Shown: positions 27,325 to 40,700 of the stretch, piece by piece
Layout: each line of letters opens with the position of its first letter
Position numbering within the stretch: the first letter of the stretch is position 1
From: Nemania diffusa
Taxonomy: Eukaryota > Ascomycota > Sordariomycetes > Xylariales > Xylariaceae
DNA: 64,000 bases
NCBI GenBank assembly: GCA_038501195.1
Contig: JBBPUQ010000004.1
Span: 186,001 to 250,000 of the forward strand
Direction: 5' to 3'
Made by a program: the position numbers and the translations under genes
Notes under the pieces: generated by a model
What the model saw: only the letters and a program-made list of their open reading frames with translations
Databases searched by the model: none
What the model was told of the DNA's origin: nothing

Positions 27325-27644
27325 TTAGCAACTTTTTATATGTTTTATTTATATATTTTATTTAATTAATTATTTACTAACATTTATTTGTTTATTATAT
27401 AAATATTTAAATTTATAAAAAAAACTAGATATAACTAAAAAGTTGAAAAAGTTAAAAGTTTAAAAAAATCAAAAATTATTAACAAAGCTTTAAAAAGTTT
27501 AAAAAGTTTAAAAGGTTTTAAAAAGTCGAAAATAGTCGAAAAAATAAAAGCGTATAAATAAAATATTTATCCGAAAAGTTCTTTTTATGTAGAAATGCCG
27601 GAATAGCTTTTTCTGGCACCGCTGTAAGAAAAAGGTAGTTGTAC

Positions 27645-27665
27645 GGACTGTCCCAGGGACAGTCC
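27645..27665. other. 21-nt near-perfect palindrome in the epsilon island
   Basis: GGACTGTCCC and GGGACAGTCC are exact inverted 10-mers around a single A. The site could extrude as a cruciform or fold as an RNA hairpin. Function unknown. Confidence 0.6.
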
Positions 27666-27736
27666 TACTCCTTCTAGAAGGTTTTAACCTTGTCGGTCAA
27701 CCATATAGGTCATACGGCTATATTTGGTGCTTTGTA

Positions 27737-27915
27737 CCGAGGGGGGGGGGGGTCAAGGAGGGTCGAGGACCAAGGGGGGTCAAAGGGGGTCGAAGAATCA
27801 AAGGGTCAAAAGGGGTCCCAAAAGGTCCTTTTTCGAAGCCCTGCGAGGCCCTAGGAGGTCAAAGGGGTCCTAGGGGGGTCGAGGGGGTCTAAAAGGGTCT
27901 TAGGGGGTCTTTTTA
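27737..27915. repeat. G-rich degenerate minisatellite (GGGGTC family)
   Basis: About a dozen loosely spaced units of the form GGGGTCAA, GGGGTCGA or GGGGTCTA at intervals of roughly 9-14 nt, starting with a run of 12 or more G. Strand asymmetry is strong: one strand is G-rich and the other C-rich. It lies inside element epsilon, in the middle of A/T DNA. Confidence 0.75.
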
Positions 27916-28130
27916 ACTGGTCTTCGACCTGGTCGATTAGCTAGTCGCGGACCTGGTCAGGTGACTAGTCCCTAGACTAGTCAGGTGACTAGTCCCTGGA
28001 CTGGTCAATTGACTAGTCCTAGGTCCAGTTAGGTAACTGGTTAGTCGACTAGCTAGCTAATTGACTGGCCGATTGACTGGTTGATTGACTGGTCTCAACC
28101 CTAGTCAGGTGGTTGGTCGACGTGGTAGCT
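27916..28130. repeat. 24-nt minisatellite built on GACTAGTC palindromes
   Basis: Successive 24-nt units such as CAGGTGACTAGTCCCTAGAC followed by TAGT repeat with decay from about 27956, and ACTGGTC/GACTAGTC motifs spread to both sides. Several units are self-complementary. It directly follows the G-rich minisatellite. Confidence 0.7.
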
Positions 28131-28720
28131 CGTCGACCAAAGAAGAGAGAGAGGGGGAAAAAAGGGATAGAGGTGTCGACATCGGTCTAGGTAATACGTC
28201 GACTAAGTCGCGTTTTTCTCGGTTGTACAAAAGTTGATTTTAATATACTACGCTTATTCCAAACTTCAGTATAAAAATTTCAACATATATTAGCTAACTA
28301 ATATATTGCTTTCATTTTAAATAATATATACTAAGTTTTGACTTTTTTTTTATACGTTAGTTTAAAAATAAAACAAGCTATAAGTAGATATATAAAAGAG
28401 TTATTAATATTCGACAGTTTTTTAACTTTGCTTTATAAAGTTGTCGAAAATACAAAAATTACAAAATAGCTCGCCGTTTTGTTGATTAATTGTATAAAAT
28501 TTAATTTAATATATATGTAGCATCTTATTTCTGTATATATTAAGTTTTATTTGTTCAAATAGCTAATTTAACACTTTTTTTCTTTTTCAACAATAAATAT
28601 ATTTTGTTTATTATTATATAAAAAAGTTAAAAATATAGCGCTAGAAGCTGTTTTTAACAGCAGCTAGTTTCTGTTTTCTTAATTTTGTTAATTTATAGTT
28701 GCTAGTAAACTATTAATTAA

Positions 28721-28983
28721 TATTAATTAGTTATATTACTAAAGAATATATTATATAAACTATAGCTACAATATATTAAAAAAAAAAGTTATAAAATTGT
28801 TAAAACTAGTTAAAAATACTATATTTTATAAATCTAAGTTTATAAAAGTTTTAGCTATAATACAAGTTATATAAATTTATATAAATTATATACTATATAG
28901 TTAATTAAACTATATATTTACAGTATTATTAATTATAAGCTATATATACTATATATACAATATATATAACTATTAAACTAATA
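28721..28983. repeat. Right LTR of element epsilon
   Basis: 263 bp, partner of 27063-27324, followed by the duplicated target ATATT. Confidence 0.82.
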
Positions 28984-31199
28984 ATATTTTTAAAACTATA
29001 ACTTTTTTAAAATAAAGTTATTTTATATATTAATAATATATAAAAATATTTTTTAAAATATATATTTTTTTATTTTTATAATAATTTTAAAAGTTTAATT
29101 AATTTTTTATTTGTTTTATTTATTATATTTTATTATATTTTAAAATATAAATTAAATTAAAAATAAATTTAAATATTTTATAATTTATTTAATAAAAATA
29201 ATATTTATATATATATATATATATTTACTTTTATATTTTTAAAAATATTTTTAATAATTAATAATAATTTATTATAACTTATAATATAAATATATAAAAA
29301 AAGCTTTTTTTTTAAATATTTATTTATAATATTTAATTTATTAATAAATTTTAAAAATATTTTTTTTTAAAAAAAAAGTTATTTTTTTTAAAATTAATTT
29401 TTTATTTATATAATATTTTATTTAAATATATTATTTTTTTTAACTTTTTGTTTATTTAAATTATTAAAAAAATATTAATTTATAATAATATTAAAATAAA
29501 CTTTTTTATTAATGCTGTTTTTTTTTTTTAAATTTTTATAAAATTAATATTTAATTTATTTATAATTAAAACATTTTTTTTTATTAATAATTTATATATA
29601 TTTTTTTTTTTTTTATATTTATATTTAAAATATAAACTATTTATTTAAATAATTATTATTATAAAATTTTTTATTTATATTTATAATTAAAGTTTTATTT
29701 TAAAATATAATTATTATTTTTTTATTTTTTATATTAAAAATATATATAATTTATATATAATAATAAATATAAAACTTAAATATTTTATTTAGTTTTAAAT
29801 ATTTAAATATAATATTAATAGTTATATAAATATTAAAATAATTTTTAAAACTATTTTTTTATTAATTTTTTATTAGTTTAGTTTTATTTATAAAACAAAT
29901 AAAATTATTTTTAAATTTAATAAATTTATTAAAAAAATATTTAATAAAACTATTTTTTATATATAAAATTTTAAATTTTATTTTAAATTTATTAAAAATG
30001 TTAATATTGTAATAATATTTATATAAATATATAAATAATATATATAATAAAATTAAAGTTTTAAAATATATATTATTTAAATAAAACTATAAATATTTAA
30101 CTATTTTTTTATTTAAATAAAATTTAATATTTATTATTTTAATAATATTATTAATAAATTAATTTTTATTAATTATTAAACAATTTTTTATATTATAATA
30201 TTATATTTTAAATTTTATATTATTTTTATTAAAGTTTTAATTAATTTATAAATTTTTTTTTTAATTTAATTTAATAATATATTAGTTTTATATTTTTTAG
30301 TTAATAAATTTATTATTTATTAATTAATTTTATTAATTTAATTTTAAAGCTAAAACTTTTTTAATTTTAAATTTATTAATTTAATAAAAAAATAATTTAA
30401 TATAATTTAATTAATAAATATAAAATAATTAAAGTTTATAACTAGTATTTTTATTTTTAATTAATTAATAGTTATTAAAGTTTATTTTTTATTAATAAAA
30501 AATTTATATTATTTAATTAAGTTTTTAAATTAATTTTTATTTTTTTATAAAAATTTATAAAAGTTATTTATTTGTTAATATATAGCAAAAAGTATAAATA
30601 AATAAAACTTAAATTTAATTTATAAAGTTTTAAGTTTTTTAAATAATTATTTAAAATTAATATAATTTATTAATTTATTAAATTAAAAAATAGCTATTTA
30701 AGCTTTATTAATAATATTATAATAAAAAAATATAAAATTATTATTTTTTATATATATATTATTAAAATTAATAATTAACTTTTATTAATTTTTTTTAAGT
30801 TTATTTATAAAATTTATATATTATTTATTTATAAAACTAAGTTTTTTATATTATTTATAAAATTTATTAATTGTTTTATTAAAAATTTTATATAAATTTT
30901 TTTTTTTATTATTTTTTATAATATAAATATAAATTTTTATATTTTTAAAATTAAAGTTAATTAATAAATTATATTAAACTTTATTTTAAAAAGTTTTATT
31001 AAATTTAAAAAATAACTTTTTTAAGTTATTTAATTTAAAATAAACTTTTTTATAAACTTAAAACTTATTATTTATATTTTTTATTATAATATTGTTATAT
31101 TAGTATTTATTTTATAAATTTATAATTTTTTTTTTTTTTTTTTAAAATAAAAATATATTTAAAAACAGTTTTTATGTTTTATATAAATAATACATAAAT

Positions 31200-31449
31200 T
31201 ATTATACGTTAATATTTACAAAAAACAAAGCTATTAATTAAATGATTTAATTATATATTAAAATTTAAATATAAAAAAAAAATTAAAAAATAAAACATTT
31301 AGCTAATATAAAGTAATAAAAATAAATAATATATAAGCTATTTAAAGTAGTAAGCTTTAACAATAAATAAATCTTGCAAAAAAAGCAAAAAGATTACAAT
31401 ATATAAATAAAATAACTATATAGCTTGCATTAGCTACTATATTATAACT
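31200..31449. repeat. Right LTR of element beta
   Basis: 250 bp, partner of 11037-11294. It is less mutated and keeps AGCT, TTGCAT and ACG sequences where the left copy has T and A. Alpha copy A resumes directly after it. Confidence 0.82.
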
Positions 31450-33588
31450 ATAAAAAACTTTTAAAATGATAAAAAAGCTAATTATATTAGCTTTAATATT
31501 AGTTTTTTTTCGATTTAAAATTTTAATATATATTAAAATAAATATATTATATAATATAATTAAAAAAGCTATTTAATAAAAATAAAAAAACAATAAATAA
31601 AAATTTATTAATTATTTTTTAAAAATTATAATTTTATATAAACAAATTTATTTAATTTAAAACTAAAAAATATTAACAATAATATAAATTTTTAAATATT
31701 ATTACTTTAAATTATTAAATATATAATTTTAAATAATTATTAATTATTAAATATTAATTTATTAATTAATTAAAAAAGTTTTTTTAATAAACTAAATTAA
31801 ATAAATAGATTTTTTAAACAATTTTAATATTATTTTTTAATATAAATAAAAAAAAAAATAATATTATAATTAATAAATTTTTTTAAAAAATAGTTAATTT
31901 ATTAATAATTAAAATTTAAAAATAAAAAAAAAAAACTTTTATATTTATTAAATTAAATATAATTAAAAATTTTATAATTATTTTTTAATTTATTAAAACT
32001 AAAATATTAATTATAAAAAATATAAATTTAATTAATTTAATTTTTAAAAAAAATATAGTTTAAAGTTTAAAAAATTATAACAAAAAAATTATAATATTAA
32101 AAATTATTATAAATAAAATAATTTTTTTTTATATATTTTATTATAGAAAATATATAAACTAGTATTAATAATTTATTAAAACTAAAATAAATTAATATAA
32201 ATATTAAAACAAAACTATTATTAGTTTTTTTTTTAAAAAAACTTATATTAATATATTAATAATTGTTATAAATATAAATATAAAAAAAAAATAAAAAAAA
32301 AACTTTTAAATTATTATATTTAATATTTATATTATAAAATATTTAAAAATATATAATAATAAATAGTAAAAATATATTTTTAAATTAATATAAATATAAT
32401 TATATTTAAATATTTATTATTAAATTTAATAAAATTATTATTATTTTATTTAATTAAAAAATAAATAATATAAAAAAATTAATATTAAAATATTATTATA
32501 TATTATATTATATTTTTAATATATTAAAAATTTAATTTTTTAATAATATTAAATTATTTATTTTAAAGTTTATAAAAACTTTAAATTTATTAATAAATAT
32601 TAAATATAAATAAAATAATATTTATTATTTATAAATATAAAATATTATAAAAAAAATAAATTATAATTTAAATTAAAAATTATATTTTTATATAAATAAA
32701 TATTAAAATAATTAAAGTATATATTTATTAGTTTTAAATTTAATTTATAATTTTTTATAATATTTAATAATTAATATAATATTTTTAAAAATAATATTTA
32801 AAATTAAACTTTAAAATTATTTAATTTTTATATTTAAAAAAAAAACTTTTATAAATAAATAAATTAAACAAATATAAAAATTAATTAATTAAATATAATA
32901 AATTTAAAAACTTATATATAAAGTTATTAAAATTATATAAAAAAAACAAAAAATTTAAATTAATAAAAAATAAAAATTAGCTAATTTTTTTAAATATAAT
33001 AAAATATTTTTATATAAAAAAAGTTTTTTAATATATATTTTAATAATTTATTTTAATTTATAATATTTTAAATTATTTAAAATTTTTAAATAAAAAAAAT
33101 ATAACTATAAATTAAATTTATTAAATTTATATAAAAAAAAAACTTATTTTATATAAATAAATTAAAAAAAACAAATAATAATTTATTATTATAATAATTA
33201 TAAATTTTATTATTAGTTAAAAAAATAAATAATAAATTAAAATTTAAAATAAATTAAATATTAAAATTAAAAATTTTTAATAAAATTAAAAAACTACAAT
33301 ATTAAATTTTATAAAAAAGTTATAACTTTAATAATATTTAATATTTTATAAAAAATTTTAAAAATATATTTATTATATTAAATTATTATTATTTAAATAA
33401 ATTAATTAAATTAAAATTATTAATTAAGTTATAAAATTAAATAAAAATAATAACTATAAATAAATATATAAAAAATTATAAAAATAATAATAAAATATTT
33501 AATTTAAATATTAAAATTAAATTTAAATATTATATTTAATTAATTTTAATTTAATTTATATTAAATTTTTAATTTTTAAAAAAAATAA

Positions 33589-33932
33589 TATAATAATTTA
33601 TATAAATTATTAATTTTTATATTTATTTTATTAATTATAAATTAAAATTTATATATTTTTTTATAATATAATTTTATAATTTTTATTAATTTATAAAAAT
33701 TATAATTTTTAAAATAATTTATTTTAAAAAATTTATTTTATAAAATTTATTTTAAAAAAACTTTAATTAAATTTTATAATTTTATTTATAACTTTATTTA
33801 AAATTTTATATATTTATATATTTTATATAATTTATATATATAATTTAACTTTTTTTTTATTTTTTTTTTATTTTAAAGTTTTTAATTAATAAAATTAATA
33901 AATTAGCTTTTATATTTTTTATAATTATAACA
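33589..33932 (+). repeat. Right LTR of alpha copy A
   Basis: 344 bp, in direct orientation to 7425-7767. It ends TTATAACA, keeping the canonical CA end, and is followed by TTTAT. Confidence 0.85.
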
Positions 33933-33937
33933 TTTAT

Positions 33938-34954
33938 TAGTTTTAATAATTTAATATAATTTAAATTTTAATTATTATATAATTTTTATTTATTAAATAT
34001 AAATTATTTAAATAATTTAATAAAAATAAATTTATATAATTTAATAAAACTTTATATTATAAAATTTTATAAATTATTAATTTTAAATTATTAAAATAAT
34101 TTTAAAATAATTTTAATTAATATTTAAAATAAATAAAAATAAATTAGTTAATATTAAATTAAATAAATTAAATATTTAAAAAAAAAAAAATTATATTTAT
34201 TTCAAATTTTAAAAAAAATATAAAAAAAAATTAAATAATTTTAATAATAAAAAAAATTTTAAAATAAATATAAAGTTTATTAAATTTTATTATAATTTAA
34301 TTTTTAAATTTTAATTAAATTTTATATTATATATAAATATTTTATATATTTTATTATAATATTTATATATATATTTTTAAAAATATTTAATTAATTTATA
34401 TTTAAAAAATTTTTAATAATTATAAAATTTTTTATAAGTTGTTTTTTTTAATTATTAAAAATAAATTTTATATAAATTGTTATTATAATTATTTTAAAAT
34501 ATAAATTTTAAAATATTTAAAAATAAATAGTTATATTTTTATTTATAATTCTATTTTAAATTTATAAATTATATTAAATTTATATATAATATAAATAAAA
34601 TTTTCTATTATAAATATAATATATAATTATATTTTAAATAAATAAAAATAAATTATAATAAAAATTAAAAAATAATATATTTATATAATAATTTTAATTT
34701 TATATATTTTTAATTTTATTATTATTATTTATATTATAATATTATTTATTTAATTTATATATAATATAATTATTATATATAAAATATAATTAATTTTAAT
34801 TTAAAATTTAATTAAATTTATTAATTTAAATTTATTTTTAATTAATATTAAAAAATTAATTAATAATAATTTATATAATAAAAAATAATTTATAAATAAT
34901 TTAAATTAAATATAAAATATATTTTAAATTAAAAATAATATTATTTTTTTTTTT
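33938..34954. other. A/T DNA between elements alpha and delta
   Basis: One kilobase of A/T sequence with no repeat partner I can find in the window and no gene. It could be an older transposon remnant or mutated spacer. Confidence 0.5.
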
Positions 34955-34959
34955 TTTAT

Positions 34960-35139
34960 TGTTATAAAGTAAAAGAAACTATAAATCAAGTATAATATAA
35001 TAAATAGTATATAGCTAGTAATATATATTATACAAAACTAAAACTTGAAAAAAAGAAAAATTTCTTTTAAAATATATATAAAATAAATATATATAAATAT
35101 ACTAGTACTTTTTTAAATTTTAGCTTTTAAATCTTAATA
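34960..35139. repeat. Left LTR of element delta
   Basis: 180 bp, from TGTTATAAAGTAAAAGAAAC to AATCTTAATA. The right copy reads A for several of its G bases and T for its C bases. Confidence 0.87.
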
Positions 35140-35383
35140 ATTATTTTTTTTTTTAATTTAAATTATTTTTAACTTAATTATAAAAATTAACTATAAATTA
35201 ATTAATTTAAATATATAAATTAATTAATTAATTTATTAATTTAATTAATTAAAAATATAAATAATATATAATTATATATAAATATTTAAATATTTTATAA
35301 ATTGTTAATTTTTAAAAGTGATTTATATTTTTGTTAATATAGCTTTATATATAAACAAAAGTATATAAAACTATAAATTTATT

Positions 35384-35424
<41 letters not shown>

Positions 35425-37481
35425 ATTATTAATTTTATTAACTTTTATTTAATAAATTTCTTTTTGTTATTTATACTTGTTTTTAAGTTATTTTTATACT
35501 TTTTTTTTTTTTTTTTTATATTTTATTTATTATTACTGCTTTTAATATATTTTTTTGCTACTAAATTGTTTATATTTATAACTGCTAATTTAAATATTAA
35601 AATAAATTTTAAACTATAGTTGCTTTATTAATATATTATTTTTATTTTAAGCATTTTTATAACTTTTTTTAGTTTAAAAACATTAAACTTTTAAAAATTT
35701 ATTACTTTTTTAAAAATTTAAAAAATTTTATAAATAATAACTGCTAAAAAAACTATAATATTTATAAACTTATAAATAATTTTATTTTGTTATTAAAAAA
35801 TTAATTGTTTGTTATAATAGTTTTTAATATAATTTATTTATATAAAATTTTAAAATTTAATATTAATTTATTTAATTTAAAATAAAAAAATAACAATAAC
35901 TTAAATAATACTATTGTTTATAATAAAAAAAAAAGCTATATTTAATATATTTTAGTTTAGTTTTATTATAAAATTATTAAAGCATAGTTTTATTTTTTAA
36001 AGTTTTTTTGTTATATTTTTTTTTTATATTATATTACTTTTTGCTTTATTAACAAAGTTTCTGTTATAAAAATAAGCTGCTTTATTTATATTTGCTATTA
36101 ATTTTAATATTAATTGCTAATTTTAAAATATTATTATTAAATATTAATTTTTAGTTTATTAATATAAAACTTTAGTTTAATAAACTATTGCTTTTTTTGT
36201 TATTAATATTATAAATAAACTGTTTTATTTATTTTTTATTTTTATTTTTAATTTAAATAAAATATTAATTAATATATTTAATACTGTTATATTATTATAT
36301 TTTATTTGCAACTTTTTAACACTAGTTATATAGTTTAATTTTTAGCTATATATTATTTTATAAAAAAAATAAAAGCAATTTATTATAAAAACAATAATAA
36401 TATAAAGTATTTTAAAACTTATAAAAAGTTTATAGTATTTTAAAATATTTTCAAATTTGCTTTTTAAGTTTTTTAACAAAATTTTATATATAATTTACTA
36501 ATAAAATATAAATTATTATTTAAAAAAATAAGTTCGATTTTTATTATATAAACTTTTTTATAAAAGTTTTAATTTATTTTATTTTATTAGTTTTTTTAAC
36601 AATTTTAAACAATTAATTAAAAAGTTTTTTTAGTAGTTTTAATATATTTTTACTATAATATAATAAGTAGTTTTTTTTATAGCTTTGCTAATTTATTTTT
36701 TTTATGTTTTTTTTTTTTTTTTTTAAATTTATAATAGCTTTAGTAGCAAATATATTAATAACTAATATTTATTAATTATATTTAATTAACTAACTTTTTT
36801 ATTTAATTTTATAATATAAATTTTTTATATAAATATGTTTTTTTATTATATTTTTTATTTTTTATTTTATATTATTGTTTTTTAAATTAAATATAAATAA
36901 TTTATTTATATTATTAATTTTTTAAAGTTTTAATAATTAAACAAAAAATATATTGTAAAAATAAATATATTATATAAAAAAACAAAAACAATAAATTTAC
37001 AAACTAATTTTACTAATAATTTTAAATAGTTTAATATATTTAAAAGCTAATTTGTAGTAATATTTTTTAAATTTAAAATATTTAATTAATAAAATAATTA
37101 ATTAATTTATTTTATAATTTATTAATTTGTGCTTGTTATTATAGTATTTTGTTTAATTTTTAACTATATTTTATTATTATTTTATTAATTTATTTTTAAT
37201 AGCTTTTAATTTATTTAATTAATTTTATATTATTAATACTTTTTTTAAAATAAAATTGTTTTTAATAAATAATTTAAATTTTAATATATAGCTATATAAA
37301 GCTTTAAAAAATAAAATATTAATAATTAAATTAATTGTTAAATTTATAGTAAAAAAAGCTTAAAATAATAATTAAAGTTAATTAATTTGTTTAATAAAAA
37401 TAAAACATTTTAAATAATATTTAATTATTTAATTTATATATTTTGTTTAACTATTAATTTTAAAATAAAATATAACTAAAT

Positions 37482-37756
37482 TGATAGAAACTTCTAGGGG
37501 TTCTAGATAGAAGAGCTTGTATGAAGGTGACGTACTTCTAAGGTGGGCTATACTAGTTGGCACCTGTGGAGAGGGTGGCACCTGCATACACCTGTAGATT
37601 AGATAAGGACCCACGGGGACCCATAGGGACCCACAAGGATCTACGCACACACTTAGACTTTAGGTCTTAGGAATTGCTGCGGGTCCTTTCTTCTATTGAA
37701 TCTACATCTCACTTTCTACTACTACTTTACTTAACTACCCTTGATTGCACTTATTA
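37482..37756. mobile_element. Unmutated island in delta, candidate solo LTR
   Basis: About 275 bp of ordinary composition start TGATAGAAACTTCTAGGGG and end TTGCACTTATTA, flanked by TAAAT on both sides (37477-37481 and 37757-37761). In A/T-rich DNA that 5-bp match could be chance. The TG start, the pyrimidine-rich tail and the size suit a solo LTR. Short GGGACCCA repeats occur near 37611-37633. The small reading frame on the minus strand here is low-complexity and not a gene. Confidence 0.5.
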
Positions 37757-40700
37757 TAAATAATATTTTTTAATTTTAATATAATAATATAAATTAAATT
37801 AAAAATTATTAATAAATATAAAACTTTAATTAATAACTATTTTAATAAAACTTTTAAATTTATATTTTATTTTTTAATAAAATAAAATAGCTAGTTATAT
37901 AGCTGTTATAATAATATAAATAAATAATAAATATATTAATTTAATAAATTAGTTTATAATTATTAATATAAAATTTATATAATTGTTTTTATAAAAAGTT
38001 TTTAATAAATTAATTATAAAATTTATAAATAGTTTTTATATAAATTTAATAAATATTAACAAATTATTTAATTTATTATATTTTAATAATATTTTATTTT
38101 AAATTTAAAATAAATAATATAGTTTTTTATATAGTTTTATATATTATATTTTAAATTTTATTAATAAAACTTTTTTTAACAAAGTTTTAAAATATATTTT
38201 TAATTAAAATAATTTATAAAAAAGTTGTTATAATATAATTTAATTAATTAAAAATAAATTAATTTTTTAAAAAATATATAAACTTTTTTATTATAAAAAA
38301 CTAAAAAGTTTTAAATTAATTATTAACTTTTTATAACTAAACTATTTTTAATTTATTTGAAAATTTGTTAATATTTAAAATTTTTTTTTTAAATATTTTA
38401 AATTAATAATTTAAAACTTTAATTAGTTTTTAAATTTTAAATATTTTTTTTTGCAATAACTATTTATATTTGTATATATATAACTAATTAAATAAAAATT
38501 AATTGTTTAAAAAAATAGCGTTTAATATAAACTTTTTTAATTAATATTTTTAAATATTAATTTTTAATATAAAAAAAAAATTTATATTAAAAAATATATT
38601 ATTTATATAATTAAAATAACATAAAAAAAAATCGGCTTTATTTTATTTTTTTTTTTTATATTTAATAATAAAATTAAAAAAAACTAAATAAATATATTAT
38701 TAAATTTATTTTTTATTTAGTTTTAATATTTTTATAAAAGCTTAAAAATTATTATAGTTAATTAATACTTTAATAAATAATTTACTTTTTTATAAATAAT
38801 AATATTAATATTTAAAACTTTTAATAATAGTTAATATTTTTTTATTTAATATATTTTAGTTTAATTTTTAATTAAAAAACTTTTAAAAATAAAATAAAAC
38901 TAGTTATTATTGCTTTTAATTATTTTTTTATAATAAATTATTTATAAATATAGCTTTAAATATATTAATTTTTACTAATATTTATTTTTTAAAGTTAAAA
39001 TATATAAAAAAAATAGCTTATTTAAATAAATTTTACAATTATTTAAAAATATACTTTTTTAAATTATTTAAAAAAATTCAACTTTTTTTTATTTTAATTA
39101 TATTTTTTTTTAAATATTAATATAATAAAATAATAATTAAAAAATACTTTTTAATAAAACAATAATAAAAGTTATAAAATTTTAAAAATTATTATAGTTT
39201 ATAATAAAAATTAAAAAAAAGCTATTTTTTAATAATATTAATTTATAAAAAGTTTATTTTAATTTTTTTGTTTAAAATAATATAACTTAAAAATTTTAGT
39301 TTATATTAATAAAATTAACATTTAAAAAGTTTAATATATAGTTTAACTTTTTAAAGTTTTTTAATAATATTTTAAATATAATTTATATATAAATTTTTAT
39401 TTAAAAAAAAAACAAATATATTGTTAAAATATATTATATAAAAAGTATTTAAAATATTATTAAATATTTTTTATATATAATTTTAAAAAGTAATAAAAAT
39501 ATTATACAAATTTATAAATATAACTAAAAATTTATAATATTTATAATATATATAAAATGTTATTTTTTATTTATTTTTTTTTTAAATTTATATATAATAA
39601 TAAATATTTTTAAAATTAATTTTTAAAAATATTTTTATATATATAATTTTATTTAATATTTTTAAAATAAATAAAAAAATAAAGTGATTTTTTTATAAAA
39701 TTTTATTAAGTTTTTTATAATTAATATAAAAATATAAAGTTTTATTTTTTTTAAATATAAAAAATATTAATACTTTTATAAAACTTTTTAATTTTTTAAT
39801 TTTTTTATTTTTTATTATTTTTTATAGCTAATTTTTTAGTTTTTATAATTTATTTTAAACTAAAAAATAAATAAAATAATAAAATATTGTTATATTTTTT
39901 TATAAATTAATTAATAAGTTATTTTAATAAATATAAAAAAATATATTAATATTAAAAATATTAAAAAATTTAAATAAATTTTAAAACTTTTTTAAAACTA
40001 AATTAAAACTTATAAAAATTAACTTTGTTTTTATTTTTTTAAAAATAAAAGTTTAAATAAAATAATAATTATTTAATAATATTTTTTATTTTAATAAATT
40101 TATATAAACTTTTAAAATAATAATAATTTAAAATATTTTTATTTAAAATTAAAAAATTATTAATTTAAATTTAAATTTAATATAATTTTTTTACTTTTTA
40201 AAATTAATTAAAACAATAATATTATAATATATATATATTAAATTATATAAATAATTTTTTATTAATTAATTAATTTATAAAAAATTTAATAAGTTTTATA
40301 TATATTTAAATTTTTTTAATTTATAATTTATAAATTATAAAGTTTATAAAAAACTTTTTATAATTTATAATATAAAACAAAAATATAACTAATATAATTA
40401 TATTTAATATAAAAATTTAAATTAGTATATATTTTTAAAAATAGTTTATTTAAATTAAATATATATATTAAATAAAAAATATAAAAATATTAAAAAAATA
40501 AAACAAATAATTAATATTTATTTTTAAACTTTATTATAAAACTTAAGTTTATTTTTTATTTTTTAAATTAAAATTATTATAATTTTTTAAAACAAATTAA
40601 TAAAAAAAAACAGTTTGTTTTAAATAATAAAAATTATTAAATTTTTTTTTAATAATTTAAATTTTTTAAATAGTTTATTTTTAAAACTATTTATTAAAAC

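Larger units (their letters stand above)
27063..28983. mobile_element. Short non-autonomous LTR element epsilon, inside beta
   Basis: LTR-like direct repeats of 262-263 bp (27063-27324 and 28721-28983) enclose 1.4 kb, and ATATT flanks both sides (27058-27062 and 28984-28988), a perfect 5-bp target duplication. Both repeats start TATTAATTAG and end AAACTAATA. At 1921 bp it is too small to carry gag-pol, like TRIM/LARD elements. Unlike its surroundings, its interior from about 27.55 to 28.25 kb keeps normal composition and carries minisatellites. Sequence just before its right LTR (about 28490-28720) resembles sequence before the right LTR of gamma (about 22860-23090), which suggests a shared origin. 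Confidence 0.82.
11037..31449. mobile_element. LTR retrotransposon beta, inserted in alpha copy A
   Basis: Direct repeats of about 250-258 bp lie at 11037-11294 and 31200-31449. Removing this span joins the two halves of alpha copy A exactly where alpha copy B is continuous. The flanks read GTAAA (11032-11036) and ATAAA (31450-31454), a probable target duplication with one G/A difference; the ends are uncertain by 1-2 bp. After subtracting its own guests, alpha copy B and epsilon, the element is about 6.64 kb. The 3' LTR keeps more C and G (for example TACGTTAATATTTAC) than the 5' LTR. No coding frame survives. Confidence 0.83.
7425..33932 (+). mobile_element. LTR retrotransposon alpha, copy A (outermost host of the nest)
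   Basis: It is bounded by directly repeated LTRs of about 343 bp (7425-7767 and 33589-33932) and flanked by CTTAT (7420-7424) and TTTAT (33933-33937), a 5-bp target duplication differing by one C/T transition. Its body is in two pieces, 7425-11036 and about 31450-33932, separated by element beta. Together the pieces give about 6.09 kb, close to the 6.01 kb of copy B. Both pieces align in order and inverted with copy B, with almost only transitions between them. Gag and pol frames are destroyed, so Gypsy or Copia cannot be decided. The strand is arbitrary: + means opposite to copy B. Confidence 0.88.

Noticed and set aside
27063..28983. A CRISPR-like or satellite array.
   Set aside because: The repeats are degenerate and adjoining without uniform spacers, and the genome is eukaryotic.
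37447..37650. A 67-codon minus-strand frame in the delta island.
   Set aside because: It is low-complexity, produced by GGGACCCA repeats, and runs out into mutated A/T sequence.
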